DNA from: Candidatus Endolissoclinum faulkneri L5
GTDB taxonomy: Bacteria; Pseudomonadota; Alphaproteobacteria; Thalassobaculales; Thalassobaculaceae
Length of the DNA stretch: 64,000 nt
Reading direction: 5' to 3'
Assembly: GCF_000510265.1 (NCBI RefSeq)
Contig: NZ_CP006745.1
Span: 553,444 to 617,443, forward strand
A model generated the notes under the pieces. The model was not told where the DNA came from. It saw nothing but the letters and a program-made list of their open reading frames with translations, and searched no databases. Below, piece after piece: positions 43,098-54,025 of this stretch; within the stretch, counting starts at the first letter, position 1, and each line of letters begins with the position of its first letter. The position numbers were made by a program, and so were the translations under genes.

Positions 43098-44548
43098 TAA
43101 GAAGTAATAGAAACAGCTCGCGATGAAATTTGCATTTTGCTCGATCCCCTGATGAAGAAAATGCCTAAAAACTGCTGAAACGTTTAAATTAATATTTGAC
43201 TTTTTATTAATTTGTAAACTAAATTCTATATAAATATTATGCTTTTGCTATTTTTTATATTATTGAATAAACCATAGAGAACAAAAAATACTTTAGTTTT
43301 GCACTAATTTTTAAAAAAATTAGCTTTGTTGTCGACAAAATATTAGAGATCAAAAGATTATATTTTTACATCTAAGGATTAGAGTGTACTTATTAAGATA
43401 AGGGTTAGATATTATCACATTTTCCTAAATGTATGAATCATTTAGAATGCGAAATTTGCTTGCTAATGTTTGTAATTCAGCAAGCGTTGCTTATGGGGTA
43501 TATATAATTTGACATATATTTTATCTTAAAGTTTTTCTTTTAAAATGTTAATTTGCAAGACTATGTTTATCTAATTAATTATAAATTGTAGGCTAATAAG
43601 TAATACTATTAAAGACTAAATCTTCGCTCAGGAAAGCGCAAATTCTAATGTGCTTGCTAGATTGGATACAGAGGACTAAAATATAGTTTTTTAATTATAT
43701 GTCTTTATTGAACAGTCTATTAGCTAGATACTTACGTACTATAATTACATAACTAAACCAGAATACTTTTTTGCACAAATGTTGTACGCTAATTGCAACC
43801 GTATACTGTACAATTGGTTGACAGATATTTAAAGTAAAATAATAATATTTGTATTTTGTAAAATATTTAATAACAATATCGTCTAATATTGAGATATAGG
43901 CTTTACTAAACAATAAATCTTTCCTATTAGATAGAAGTAAGATTCATTTTGTTAAGTAGTAAATTTTAAATTTACTTGAATGCTTACTGGTTTGTAGAAT
44001 TTTACAAATGGTAAAAAACAATTTTCAATAAACTTAATAGTGCTTTTGTTGCATTTAAACAATTTGTTTATTCTATTTTAATTAGTTTATTTGCATTGTT
44101 ACAGTAATGATAAAAAATGTTTTGCTAGTAAACTTAAAAATTGTTGCAGATATTTTCTATCTAACTGACTTGTTAATTTAAATATATTATACTAAGACAA
44201 GTAGAAAGATGATGCAGGATGTTAGTTATTTAGTATTTGACAATAGATATAAGTTCATACTTATGGCAAGGAATTATCGGTTGATTGTTTTTGATTTTTA
44301 CTCGCATTGTCAATAGAGATGAACAACTATGAAAAAAGATTAATGAAGTATCTTGGAATACATAGTCTAAGATAAAAGTAATCCTATGAAACTATAAATA
44401 AATAACTTATTTTCAAGTTTTTAAGGCTGATTAATATGATTAATTCGGATATTATGTAATTGTGAAAATGTTTAGTATCAGGATATTGCCTGCAATTGAA
44501 TTAATAATAAATTAGAGAATAAAGTAAATTGATTTAACGGAGCTACAA

Positions 44549-44887
44549 ATGACCTACATCGTTAACGAGAAATGCATTAATTGTAAGTATACTGACTGCG
44601 TAGAGGTATGTCCAGTAGACTGTTTTTATGAAGGTGAAAATATGCTAGTTATTCATCCCGATGAATGCATTGATTGTGGAGTATGTGAACCGGAGTGTCC
44701 ACCAGAGGCCATTATGCCGGATACTGAATCAGCAGCTGAGAAGTGGATAACACTTAACGCAGAATATGCGAAGATTTGGCCAAACATCACGCATAAAATA
44801 TCAGCGCTGCCGAATGCCGATCAACTACAGGAGGAGAGCGATAAATATGATCGGTATTTTTCTATTCTTCCCGGTGACGGTAATTAG
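44549..44887 (+). CDS. fdxA: Ferredoxin FdxA, 7Fe-8S type
   Basis: 112 residues. It is a soluble low-potential electron carrier of the Azotobacter FdI type. Cys9, Cys17 and Cys50 would hold the [3Fe-4S] cluster, and Cys21, Cys40, Cys43 and Cys46 the [4Fe-4S] cluster; free Cys12 and Cys25 also match the family. Motif text: [17 protein letters not shown] and [16 protein letters not shown] lies 9 bases before the ATG. It stands alone; the usual neighbour in many alphaproteobacteria, carD, is not seen. Confidence 0.95.
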   Translation: MTYIVNEKCINCKYTDCVEVCPVDCFYEGENMLVIHPDECIDCGVCEPECPPEAIMPDTESAAEKWITLNAEYAKIWPNITHKISALPNADQLQEESDKYDRYFSILPGDGN

Positions 44888-46694
44888 CAAAGGTAAATAA
44901 TTTATAGGTTAGTTTTAGTTTAATTTTACAATCATTGATGAGTATATATTTGATATATCTATCTTTATGCTACACAGCTGTACAAGCAATCTAGTTTGTC
45001 GTAGTACAGCTGAATTAGGTTGATGCTAATAAATATCTAACAACATGGCCGTATTTTATTTCTTGGATGTTTTTTAGACGCCTAATAAATTTATTGTTGT
45101 ATTTTGCTTTGTTTTTTTTGGTATCATTAAGTTTTGCTTGTCATTTGTTATCCTTAAGCTAGAATACGCTTAATTAATTTTTTTTGCCTATAATAAGTAT
45201 TTTATCCTGATTATTGTTTTATAGTTGTATGAATCAATAATCTTATATTGCTAATAATACTACCGGATGATTATTAAAAAATATAATACAGCAGATTTGC
45301 TTTGTTGGAAACTTTGTCTTGAAATTACTTGTTAATCAAATAGATTGATCAATGCATGACAAAATAATTTTATTAGTTTTCCCTTAAAATAAAGGATTTC
45401 AAATATTTTTGAAGTTAATGGAAGGTTGTTGATGAATTATTCGATAGGTACTTTTCACCATTCAAACATAGCATCATGCTTGAATGTGATTACTAAATCG
45501 CATTAGTAATTCTACCGTTATTAGAGTTTGCTATTATTCAATTGAATTTAAGCCTTTAAGAATTTATTTTTTGATTTTTGCAGAATGTTAATCGTAGTAG
45601 CATCTACAAAATATGATCATTGTTAGTAATTTTATAATAAAAAACAATCTTTAGTAGAAAAAAACTAAATTGTTTAAGTATATTTGCAAATTATTAATTT
45701 CTACAATTTTAGATTGAAATTACTATTGTCATTTTCATCGAAAAAAATAACTTAGGGTTATCTCTATATCCACAAAATCTTGAAATGTAGAGATAAAGCA
45801 TTCAACTCTTTCGCCTGTTGAGGGCTTTGTGTTAAAAATTGATTCTTTGGATCGGTAAATTATTATTTTATCTTTGTTCGGCAGGATTAGACTGAATGCG
45901 TAAAAATAGTGAATTGCCCGAGAATGTGGAAATTAGTCTTAAGCAAAACCTGAGTTTAATATACTGGTTAATTTCTGTTCTATTTCGATACATAGTGTTA
46001 GTTTGATCAAGGGTACGGTCCTCAAAAAATTTCAAGAAGTAGACTTGAACCGTTCCTTCTTGATTTCGAATAGAAAAGGATTATCCTGCCTATTCCTTTT
46101 AACCAAGCAAAGATAAATGCTTTTGCATTGTTTTAATTCCCTTAATCAGATAGATGCAGTTCATCATTAAGCTTAAGCATCCTACATGGGTTGGTGCTAT
46201 TATTCCTAGTCTTCGTAATCAATAATATAAAACAAAGATTAGTTCTGACGATCCAAATTGCTTATTGCAGAAATTCTCTGTGACTTGTAGCATCTTATTC
46301 GTTAGTTATGATCATCTTATAGTATAAACTAATAACTTTACCAAGCTGCTATTGATTCTCTGGATCATGAATTTGCTAAGATATAAAATACACTGATGAG
46401 GAGCTAACTCTCGAACGATTTAACAGTTATCTATAATGCTTGATTTTTTTTAAGTAAAATAAATATCTATTCGCATAGATAACGTTATATTCGCTTTTGG
46501 ATTTTTGATTAAGACAAAAATGATTATCTTAAATATTTAGTGATATATTGATAATTTTACTATAAATATAAAATTTTAGTCATTATAGATTAGTTAATCT
46601 GCTATTCTGTTATATTATTTTTTAGTGCAATTTGCACCATTCGTGAGCTTGCTAGTTATAAAATAGCTACAAAAGACATAGCTATTAAATTGAA
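44888..46694. other. Gene-free region between fdxA and rpsI (convergent)
   Basis: About 1.8 kb. It has a 9-bp-arm hairpin (CAGCTGTAC/GTACAGCTG, 44975-45012), and a small hairpin AATAGCTA...TAGCTATT (46662-46686) just after the rpsI stop that may end that transcript. The stretch from about 45,750 to 46,400 looks slightly less AT-rich than other deserts and gives short protein-like fragments broken by stops, so it could be a decayed gene, but I cannot name it. Confidence 0.45.
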
Positions 46695-47213
46695 CTAACG
46701 TTTAGAGAACTGAAAACTTCGTCTAGATTTAGCTTTACCATATTTTTTACGCTCTACCATGCGCGGATCGCGAGTTAAAAAACCACTCTTTTTTAAGGTA
46801 GAAAGCAAATTTGGTTCAAATAATACTAGAGCTTGAGATATTGCATGACGTATTGCACCAGCCTGTCCGGACAGGCCACCACCGATAACTGTGCATAAAA
46901 CGTCAAATTGATTAGATCGCTCAGTAAGCTTAAACGGTTGTCCAATAATCATTTGTAATACTGAACGAGCAAAGTATCTATCGTGTGTTTTGCCGTTAAT
47001 AATAATAGTTCCTTTGCCATGCTTTAACCAAACACGAGCGATCGCATTTTTACGACGTCCAGTAGCATAGGAGCGACCAAAACTATCAAGTACTTGTGTA
47101 TTAGCTGATAAGGAGTCTGTTGCTAAATTATCATATAACTTCGAATCTAAAACATCTAATTGTTCAAAAGATTTATATTTATTAGTGATAATAGTTTTAT
47201 CTTCAATCGACAT
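46695..47213 (-). CDS. rpsI: 30S ribosomal protein S9
   Basis: 172 residues. The S9 core starts at [16 protein letters not shown] near residue 50 and ends in the conserved basic tail [14 protein letters not shown], whose last Lys-Arg contacts the P-site tRNA. The N-terminal ~48 residues are an extension also seen in alphaproteobacterial S9. ATG start; it overlaps the end of rplM by 11 bases, so translation is probably coupled. Confidence 0.96.
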   Translation of the reverse strand: MSIEDKTIITNKYKSFEQLDVLDSKLYDNLATDSLSANTQVLDSFGRSYATGRRKNAIARVWLKHGKGTIIINGKTHDRYFARSVLQMIIGQPFKLTERSNQFDVLCTVIGGGLSGQAGAIRHAISQALVLFEPNLLSTLKKSGFLTRDPRMVERKKYGKAKSRRSFQFSKR

Positions 47214-47691
47214 CGCTATACCTCGTATTTTTTGCGTTTATGGCGCTTATATCAAGAAGATTTGGCTGTTGTGCTACATGCGGATGCTTCTCACCTACGT
47301 AAACTTTTAGTTTAGACATCTGTTTTCTTCCAAGAGGACTTCGAGTAATCATCCCTTGCACTACTTTGGTAATTAGACGCTCAGGATGAGCACTATTAAT
47401 AATCTGTGCTGGATGACGTGATTTGATTCCACCAGGATAGCCTGTGTGCCAATGGTAGCACTTTTGGTTCATTTTATTACCTGTAAACCTAACTTTTTCG
47501 GCATTAATAACTATAACGTTATCACCGCAATCCATATGAGGCGTGAAGGTAGTTTTATGTTTTCCGCGAAGATACCTTGCTATTATTGAAGCAAGCCGAC
47601 CAATGATTAACCCGCGTGCATTAATGAGAATCCACTTGTTCTTTATTTTGCTTGGTTTTTCAAAATAAGTCCGCACCATTACCTCGCTCAT
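47203..47691 (-). CDS. rplM: 50S ribosomal protein L13
   Basis: 162 residues. It is an early-assembly protein of the large subunit. Conserved stretches are [50 protein letters not shown] and [21 protein letters not shown] at 47691 taken; an in-frame ATG four codons later is also possible. It pairs with rpsI in the universal rplM-rpsI operon. A TATAAT element lies 81 bases upstream. Confidence 0.96.
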   Translation of the reverse strand: MSEVMVRTYFEKPSKIKNKWILINARGLIIGRLASIIARYLRGKHKTTFTPHMDCGDNVIVINAEKVRFTGNKMNQKCYHWHTGYPGGIKSRHPAQIINSAHPERLITKVVQGMITRSPLGRKQMSKLKVYVGEKHPHVAQQPNLLDISAINAKNTRYSDVD

Positions 47692-47771
47692 TGTATGATA
47701 TAAAATAATATAGTACGTAATGCTAAAATTTATTGATTTAAAGGTTATAACCTAAATCGAGCAATAGCGCA

Positions 47772-47777
47772 ATTATA
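47772..47777 (-). promoter_or_regulatory. Candidate -10 element of the rplM-rpsI operon
   Basis: Exact TATAAT on the minus strand in the context AGTATAATTGCGC, 81 bases before the rplM start. No good -35 hexamer is found at 16-18 bases, so this is tentative. Confidence 0.3.
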
Positions 47778-48216
47778 CTGGACTATTTTGTTAAAAAAAT
47801 CCTAAATCAAAGTTAATCAAAGATTAAAATTAATTAGCTATACTCATAGAGTAGATTTAGCATATTTGTATACAAGATTTTCTGTATAGATAAGTTTATT
47901 ATTATAAATTAAATATAATCGCTAAATGTAGAGTGGAATATAAAAATCAATTAACTAATAATTTAAATTATTATCAATAATTATGCCATAATTTATGATT
48001 AAAAGAGCTTTTAAACTTTAACTGACTTCATCATCCTTTTTGGAATCTATTAATATGTTATAACTACATAAGAATAGTTAATTTTTATAAAAGTACAAAA
48101 ATTAATAATACTTAGAAGAATAAGTATTATTTTAAGATATAATAGATACGATAATTATAATACAGTATTTTTTAAAGAAAATCATGTTTTGATCTAAAGT
48201 ATTATACAAATTTTAT

Positions 48217-48301
48217 AAAATAAACTACCTAAAGTACTAGTAAAAATTTTAAAATCATGAATAAAAGAAAATTTTTACTAGTACTTTAGGTAGTTTATTT
48301 T
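48217..48301. repeat. Perfect inverted repeat with 34-bp arms
   Basis: The arms at 48217-48250 and 48268-48301 are exact reverse complements over all 34 bases; the loop is the 17 bases 48251-48267. The core of the arm reads TAAACTACCTAAAGTACTAG. As RNA from either strand it would make a very long hairpin. No transposase or terminal target duplication is seen. Confidence 0.93.
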
Positions 48302-48579
48302 GATTTATAAAGAGATAATACAAAAATAATATTTTGCATGTCTATTATTATATAATTTATTATTAGTAAATGCCTTATAGCAATTTAAAACGTTTATGAA
48401 GTGCAATAAATTTTAAAATAAATTGTTAGAATTAAAGTTCGCCAAAAATAAGCGTAAGGCTTTCACTAAGATAATTAAGTAGATTACAGAATAATAAACT
48501 GTGGTGTTATAGTTAAATTTATTTGATCTTCTCTAAGAAGTATAGTTATTAATGTGCTTATGTTTAAAAAGCAGACAAG

Positions 48580-48627
48580 TAAATTAATTACAAAATAGCA
48601 TCATGATGCTATTTTGTAATTAATTTA
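48580..48627. repeat. 48-bp perfect loopless palindrome
   Basis: Every base from 48580 to 48603 pairs with 48604 to 48627; the centre reads ATAGCATCATGATGCTAT. It lies 163 bases downstream of the pntB stop and may end that transcript, but it lacks a T-run on the minus strand. Confidence 0.92.
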
Positions 48628-48790
48628 AGGCTAACCACTAATGAAACTAATTTAGTCCAAACTAAACTTAAATACTAACAATAATTAACTTATCAATAAA
48701 GCAAACATACATTGCTATTAGCTAAAGCAACAAAGCTATCAAGATTATTTTTTTATTTTTAATAGTTTATTATTATAGCAGTTTAAGTTG

Positions 48791-50191
48791 TTAATTGAGA
48801 TACTGAATTATTTTCTCGCACATTTTTTTAGCGTCGCCGAATAACATCAATGTATTTTTTCGAAAGAACAAATCGTTTTCCACGCCAGCATATCCAAATG
48901 CCATTGAACGTTTAGCAAATAGCACAGATTTAGCATTTTCCACATCTAGTATAGGCATCCCATAAATTGGACTTGAAGGATCGTTTTTAGCTGCAGGATT
49001 AGTTACGTCATTAGCACCTATCACAAAGGCTACATCAGTTTGTGCAAATTGAATGTTAACTTCGTCTAGCTCGAGTACATCCTCATATGGCACATTAGCT
49101 TCAGCTAGTAGTACGTTCATGTGTCCAGGCATTCGCCCAGCTACCGGATGGATTGCATAGCGCACAACCACACCCTTAGCCTTTAACAAGTTTGCCATTT
49201 CACGTAATGCATGCTGTGCTTGTGCTACAGCCATACCATAGCCAGGTACGATAACAACTGAAGATGCTTGCTTCAACATGAAAGCTGCCTCTTCTGCATC
49301 ACCCTCTTTTACTGAAATTTGATTGCTTTCTGATTGACTTTTTCTAATATTTTTACTCTTTTTTCCAAAACCTCCTATAATAACACTAAAAAACGACCGA
49401 TTCATTCCCTTACACATAATATAACACAATATAGCCCCAGAAGATCCTACCAAAGCCCCGGTTATGATCATCAGGTGGTTATTGAGTGTAAAGCCGATTC
49501 CTGTTGCTGCCCATCCAGAGTATGAGTTAAGCATTGAGACCACAATTGGCATATCAGCTCCCCCAATTGGTAAAACAAGACAGCAACCGAGTACAAGCGC
49601 GACAAAAAATATTAGCCAAAAAGCTGCTGGACTCTGACTATAACATAACAATATAACCAAAGTTATTAATACACCGCACATAAGTGCGTTAAGTACATGT
49701 TGTCCGGAAAAAATAAGTGGATTGCTGGTAATAGTTCCTTGTAACTTGCCAAAAGCAACAATTGAGCCAGTGAAGGTGATAGCACCAATAGCTAAACCCA
49801 AAGCAACCTCAAGAAGCGCACCTGTTTTCATCAAGCCGAGTTTATTACCTATGCTGTACGCCTCTGGTTGGTAAAATGCCGCAATTGCTACAAAACAAGC
49901 GGATAGACCGACAAGGCTGTGAAAAGCTGCGACAAGCTGGGGTAGGGCAGTCATCTGTATTTTGCGAGCAATTATTGTTCCGATTGTTCCGCCAATGAGT
50001 AGTCCTACAGTAATTATTGCGTAATTCTGAACTACTTCTAATGTTAAGGTAGTAAATATGGCGATTACCATTCCAACTACACCACAATAATTTCCTGCTC
50101 GTGACGTAGCTGGGTGAGATAAACCTCGCAGCGCTATGATAAAGCAAATACCTGATATTAAATACAGAAAAGAGGAGACAGTACTACCCAT
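48791..50191 (-). CDS. pntB: NAD(P) transhydrogenase subunit beta
   Basis: 466 residues. It is the proton-translocating transhydrogenase subunit with membrane helices in residues 1-260 and the NADP(H)-binding domain III at the C-terminus. Domain III marks are VIVPGYGMAVAQAQHAL, AIHPVAGRMPGHMNVLLAEA, DVAFVIGANDVTNPAA and GMPILDVENAKSV. Together with PntAA and PntAB it uses the proton gradient to reduce NADP+ with NADH. It starts 16 bases after pntAB. Confidence 0.96.
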   Translation of the reverse strand: MGSTVSSFLYLISGICFIIALRGLSHPATSRAGNYCGVVGMVIAIFTTLTLEVVQNYAIITVGLLIGGTIGTIIARKIQMTALPQLVAAFHSLVGLSACFVAIAAFYQPEAYSIGNKLGLMKTGALLEVALGLAIGAITFTGSIVAFGKLQGTITSNPLIFSGQHVLNALMCGVLITLVILLCYSQSPAAFWLIFFVALVLGCCLVLPIGGADMPIVVSMLNSYSGWAATGIGFTLNNHLMIITGALVGSSGAILCYIMCKGMNRSFFSVIIGGFGKKSKNIRKSQSESNQISVKEGDAEEAAFMLKQASSVVIVPGYGMAVAQAQHALREMANLLKAKGVVVRYAIHPVAGRMPGHMNVLLAEANVPYEDVLELDEVNIQFAQTDVAFVIGANDVTNPAAKNDPSSPIYGMPILDVENAKSVLFAKRSMAFGYAGVENDLFFRKNTLMLFGDAKKMCEKIIQYLN

Positions 50192-50207
50192 GGTATGAGT
50201 CCTTTTC

Positions 50208-50648
50208 TCACTTTAAATTTTTTTTAAACATGGTGAGCATACGCTCAGTTACTAAAAAACCACCAGCGATGTTAACACTTGCTAAGACCACAGCAAAAAA
50301 GCCAATAATTGAAGAGAAATTCATACTATCAGGACTTGCTGCAATTAAAGCCCCGACGATGATTACGGAAGAGATAGCATTAGTTATAGCCATTAGTGGT
50401 GAATGCAAGGATGGAGTGACACGCCAAACCACATAATAGCCGACGAAGCAAGCTAGTACAAATATAGTTAACCCAACTACCGTCGGGCTAAATCCGCTAT
50501 CATGTAAGATTGGTATTGATGTTTCTGGGCTATAATAGTGTAGCGTAGCCGTATTAGCCTGGCCAGATAAATTAGCGGCATTCAAAGCAAGTTCACTAGC
50601 CTCTTCTGCAAGGTTTTCTAGTTTATCTGCAAAAGGAATATTTGACAT
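50208..50648 (-). CDS. pntAB: NAD(P) transhydrogenase subunit alpha part 2 (membrane)
   Basis: 146 residues. This is the membrane piece of the alpha subunit, separate from the NAD-binding piece as in Rhodospirillum rubrum. A variable N-terminus (about 60 residues) precedes helices in GLTIFVLACFVGYYVVWRVT, SPLMAITNAISSVIIVGAL and FSSIIGFFAVVLASVNIAGG. ATG start. A 137-base gap with a 12-bp-arm inverted repeat separates it from pntAA. Confidence 0.94.
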   Translation of the reverse strand: MSNIPFADKLENLAEEASELALNAANLSGQANTATLHYYSPETSIPILHDSGFSPTVVGLTIFVLACFVGYYVVWRVTPSLHSPLMAITNAISSVIIVGALIAASPDSMNFSSIIGFFAVVLASVNIAGGFLVTERMLTMFKKNLK

Positions 50649-50720
50649 TAATAAATATAGTCCTCTCTAAAGTTAAAAAGTTTTGACATGATGCTATTAT
50701 AGTAGATGCTACTATATAAT

Positions 50721-50752
50721 ATAATTATATATTGTTAATTATATAATTATAC
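50721..50752. repeat. Inverted repeat, 12-bp arms, between pntAA and pntAB
   Basis: TATAATTATATA at 50721-50732 and its complement at 50741-50752 surround an 8-base loop. It lies inside what should be a single three-gene transcript, so it may be an mRNA stem that sets subunit ratio or stability, or simply a product of AT-rich drift. Confidence 0.7.
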
Positions 50753-50785
50753 GTTTTTCTTTAGGTGCTGATTAATCGTTAATTC

Positions 50786-51925
50786 TCATTCACTTATACA
50801 TAAAGCTAACTTGTTAGTAATCATACCGTTATTGATGATACTTGATGCCTTAATGATCTCATCATTTTCGTTTATGTTAATATTGTGGCTATCCTTATTA
50901 ATGATTAGCGTCATAAAGTGTAACAGATTTCTAGCGTAAAGTGCACTGGCATCAACCGCTATGCGGCTTGGAGCGTCATTGTAACCAACTATAGTGATTC
51001 CATAAGCTTTTACTGTTGCTCCTATTTTAGATAATTGACAGTTGCCACCTTGCTCAACTGCTATATCGACTATGACTGATCCTGGCTTCATAGACTTTAT
51101 CATATCCTCAGTAATCAGCAAAGGTGCTGATTTACCGAGGATTAGAGCAGTAGTGATAACAACATCCTGATTAACTATTGTTTTTTCAATCAGGGCAGAT
51201 TGCCTATTTTTATACTCATCGCTCATCTCATTAGCATAACCGCTGGCTGTCTTAGTTTGCGTATAATCCATATCTTTTACACTCAAAAAAGTTCCTCCTA
51301 AGCTCTCAATTTGCTCTTTTGTATCTGGCCGAACGTCCATGGCAGATACTACAGCGCCGAGCCGACGAGCGGTAGCGATTGCTTGTAAACCAGCGACGCC
51401 AGCACCTATTACAAAAACACGAGCCGGTGGCATAGTGCCAGCAGCCGTTATCATCATCGGAAAAGAACGACCAAATAAGGCTGCAGCGTCAAGTACGGAC
51501 TTGTAGCCGACTAAATTAGATTGGGAGGATAGTACGTCCATCGACTGAGCACGAGTAATTCTAGGAATTAATTCTAGAGCAAAAGCACGTATACCTTGTT
51601 TAGCAATAGCGCTTATTATCGCCTTATCTTTGTAAGGTTCCATTAAGGAAATCAACAATGCTCCATGTTTAAAAAATGGAATCTCTTCAAATGTAGGTTT
51701 TCTAACTTTCAATACTATATCGGCATCGGCAATCGCTTCTCTTGCAGTGTTGACGATATTTGCTCCAGCAGTAGTGTATGCTTCATTGCTTATCCCAGCT
51801 GACAATCCTGCGCCAAATTCAATTACTACGTTTGCACCGAGCTTGATGTATTTACACACTGTTTCTGTAGATACTGCAACACGTTTTTCGCCATCCCGAC
51901 GTTCTCTGACGATACCAATTTTCAT
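50786..51925 (-). CDS. pntAA: NAD(P) transhydrogenase subunit alpha part 1 (NAD-binding)
   Basis: 379 residues. It is the soluble domain I that binds NAD(H), related to alanine dehydrogenase. Seen are the N-terminal MKIGIVRERRDGEKRVAVS, the mobile region with SSQSNLVGYKSVLDAA, the Rossmann motif VIGAGVAGLQAIATARRLGA with acidic ending MDVRPDTKEQIESLGG, and PGSVIVDIAVEQGGNC. The last ~30 residues are Asn/Ile-rich and poorly conserved. First gene of pntAA-pntAB-pntB. Confidence 0.95.
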   Translation of the reverse strand: MKIGIVRERRDGEKRVAVSTETVCKYIKLGANVVIEFGAGLSAGISNEAYTTAGANIVNTAREAIADADIVLKVRKPTFEEIPFFKHGALLISLMEPYKDKAIISAIAKQGIRAFALELIPRITRAQSMDVLSSQSNLVGYKSVLDAAALFGRSFPMMITAAGTMPPARVFVIGAGVAGLQAIATARRLGAVVSAMDVRPDTKEQIESLGGTFLSVKDMDYTQTKTASGYANEMSDEYKNRQSALIEKTIVNQDVVITTALILGKSAPLLITEDMIKSMKPGSVIVDIAVEQGGNCQLSKIGATVKAYGITIVGYNDAPSRIAVDASALYARNLLHFMTLIINKDSHNININENDEIIKASSIINNGMITNKLALCISE

Positions 51926-54025
51926 CTTAAAACCTCGATTAAATTATTTTCTATCGATAAATTATGCCATTTAGTGCACATGTTATACAAAGCAGTAAGA
52001 GAATATGACGTTATCATCAGATAATCAAATTAAAAGGTTAGGCGTTACTATTGGCAATCTCTGAATGAACTAGTAAGTTGAAAGTTAGCGATGATAATGT
52101 GTATAATTTCAAAAATTATTTTAGTGTCTTTAAAATAAACATGATAATTAGGTACTAGTAAATTCTGGCGTTTATCAACTTTAAGATCTATTATTTATTG
52201 AATTATCGTATCTTTTCGATAACTCAATTAGTTATTAAAGTTAATTAGAGATTAAATCAAACAGAAATTACTTCAATCTTATTTGCCAGCAATAAACTGT
52301 TTGATGTAATGTTTAAGTTTAATATGTTTTCCACATAAGTGTTTTTAAGTACAGCAAACTTACGTGTACATATCTTCTATATTTTGGTATTTAGCTAGAA
52401 TAGCTGTAGGAAAATCTTTTCGTACTTCAGCACGAAGCGATAATAATACGCTTAATTTTATGTAAAATCTCAGCGTAAAAATGATCTTGCAAAGGCGTTC
52501 TAGTTTTGAAATCTTCAATGTATAACAAAGCTTAGCTCTGGCTATTTATTTTTTTTAAAGTCCACGGACTTATGGTAAAAGTTATCGTAAAATAATAATA
52601 TATAAAATTTTATAATAATAATATTTATTCTAATCAAGTAAAACAAAGCATAAGCATTGAATACCAGTGATCGATGATCAGCTTTTATTAATAATAAAAA
52701 ATAAAGATTATTGGTTAAAATCACTTGCTATTAGCAATACATCTATAATTGACTTAACGCATTATTGTTAGGAATTTTTAGAAAAATTTAAGAGTATAAG
52801 TTGATAATGCAGCCGCACCTTTCTTCTAATTTACTATTTAAAAGCTATCGTTATGTTTTGTTGAGGTAACATTATTATATTAAGTGTATAGTAAATTTTA
52901 TTTTTATTGCTTAATAAACAGATTCATAAATATTTATAGTTAAAACTTCGTTTTAATATATAAGCAGCACACTATAATTGTAATTTATTCTTCAATTCTC
53001 GCCTGTAATAACATTGATTATTCCGTTGGTTTTTTGAAAAAATATTGTCCAAGCGGTTTATTTTTGATATTAAGCATTGTAGCAGATTAATTTCATATAA
53101 AAGCTACGCTTAGCTAAAATTAAAAAGCTCAATCAAAGGCCCTGCTACAAGCAGCACTGTACTTTATACCGATTACTATTCAATTTTAATTGAATAGTAA
53201 TCGTAACACTAACAGCCAACAACTAATATTTTTATTTTTGCCCAAAGCCTTACTTCAGCAGCACATTAATCCAAACAGATTATATTGCTATGTAATCTCA
53301 AGTACGATGTCGGGAAATAACTTTAGACATGAAGAATCACAGCATACGAGTAATATTTGAAATCTATTTTTATAAACACATCTACCTAAAAGAGAATTAC
53401 TGCGTGCTAAATAAGCAATAGTCTATAAAAAAATAGAAGTAATTTACTGTTTAATACAAATATATTGGTCATTATTTCGCAAGGTAATTCTTATTTACAT
53501 GACACTTATCGATATGAAGAAATATAAGCTTATGAAAATCCTTGCATTTTAATTTTTATGTCAGCAATTTTGATCAGTATTTTTAATTTTAATATAAAAA
53601 TAGTAATTTTCCGCAAAATTGCTTTCGGTTAAAGTTTTGCGTATTAAGTTACTATGAAATGCAGGTTTTATTCACTGTTTAAGCGACAAATATAGTAAAA
53701 TACTTCAGAAATTTTCTATTATTATCTGATAATTGAATCAGTATATACTTTTAAGATACTAAAACGTTTTTATCAGTACTGTTTTATAGTATTCGTTGTA
53801 ATATTTAAAATTGCACCTAATAATAATGTGTTAGTATTTTAGCTCCTGGCTTAATCAAACAGAGAAATTCTCTACAAGAATAGTTTATTTCTTGTAAAAT
53901 TTGCTATGCTAGACGTTAAATGCAGTTTTATAAGTTAGTTGTTAAAAATTGGGTCAGAATTTTAAGAATTAATAAATCAATATAAGTAGATATCGAAAAA
54001 ATATCTAAGACATACGAATGATTTT
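51926..54025. other. 2.1-kb gene-free region between uvrC and pntAA
   Basis: AT-rich on the whole, with no recognisable gene. A near-perfect hairpin (ATTGAATTATCG...CGATAACTCAAT) lies at about 52,200, a perfect 16-bp-arm inverted repeat at 53170-53203, and a small one TACAAGAA...TTCTTGTA near 53,875. A 60-codon minus-strand ORF at 52542-52724 is AT-rich and looks random. Confidence 0.5.
53170..53203. repeat. Perfect inverted repeat, 16-bp arms, 2-base loop
   Basis: CGATTACTATTCAATT at 53170-53185 and its exact complement at 53188-53203, separated by TT. It lies 0.8 kb or more from any gene. Confidence 0.9.

Larger units (their letters stand above)
41811..44548. other. 2.7-kb gene-free region between the lipoprotein gene and fdxA
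   Basis: The longest internal desert. AT-rich throughout, with no credible ORF on either strand (a 72-codon minus-strand ORF at 43695-43913 looks random). It holds a 13-bp-arm hairpin (42494-42523) and an exact 21-bp tandem duplication (43056-43097). lysA, expected after argH in relatives, is not visible even as fragments. Confidence 0.55.
47692..48790. other. Spacer between pntB and rplM carrying large palindromes
   Basis: About 1.1 kb, AT-rich, with no ORF. It contains the two largest inverted repeats of the window (48217-48301 and 48580-48627) and a -10-like element near rplM. The genes on both sides are on the minus strand, so termination after pntB and initiation for rplM must both take place here. 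Confidence 0.55.

Noticed and set aside
43695-43913. A 72-codon minus-strand ORF in a desert
   Set aside because: Tyr/Ile/Lys-rich composition expected of random AT-rich sequence, no ribosome site, no recognisable domain.
45750-46400. Possible pseudogene with short protein-like fragments
   Set aside because: Fragments are under 25 codons, in different frames and interrupted by several stops; no family recognised, so mentioned only in the gap entry.
52542-52724. A 60-codon minus-strand ORF in the uvrC-pntAA gap
   Set aside because: Low-complexity AT-rich translation without motifs; looks random.
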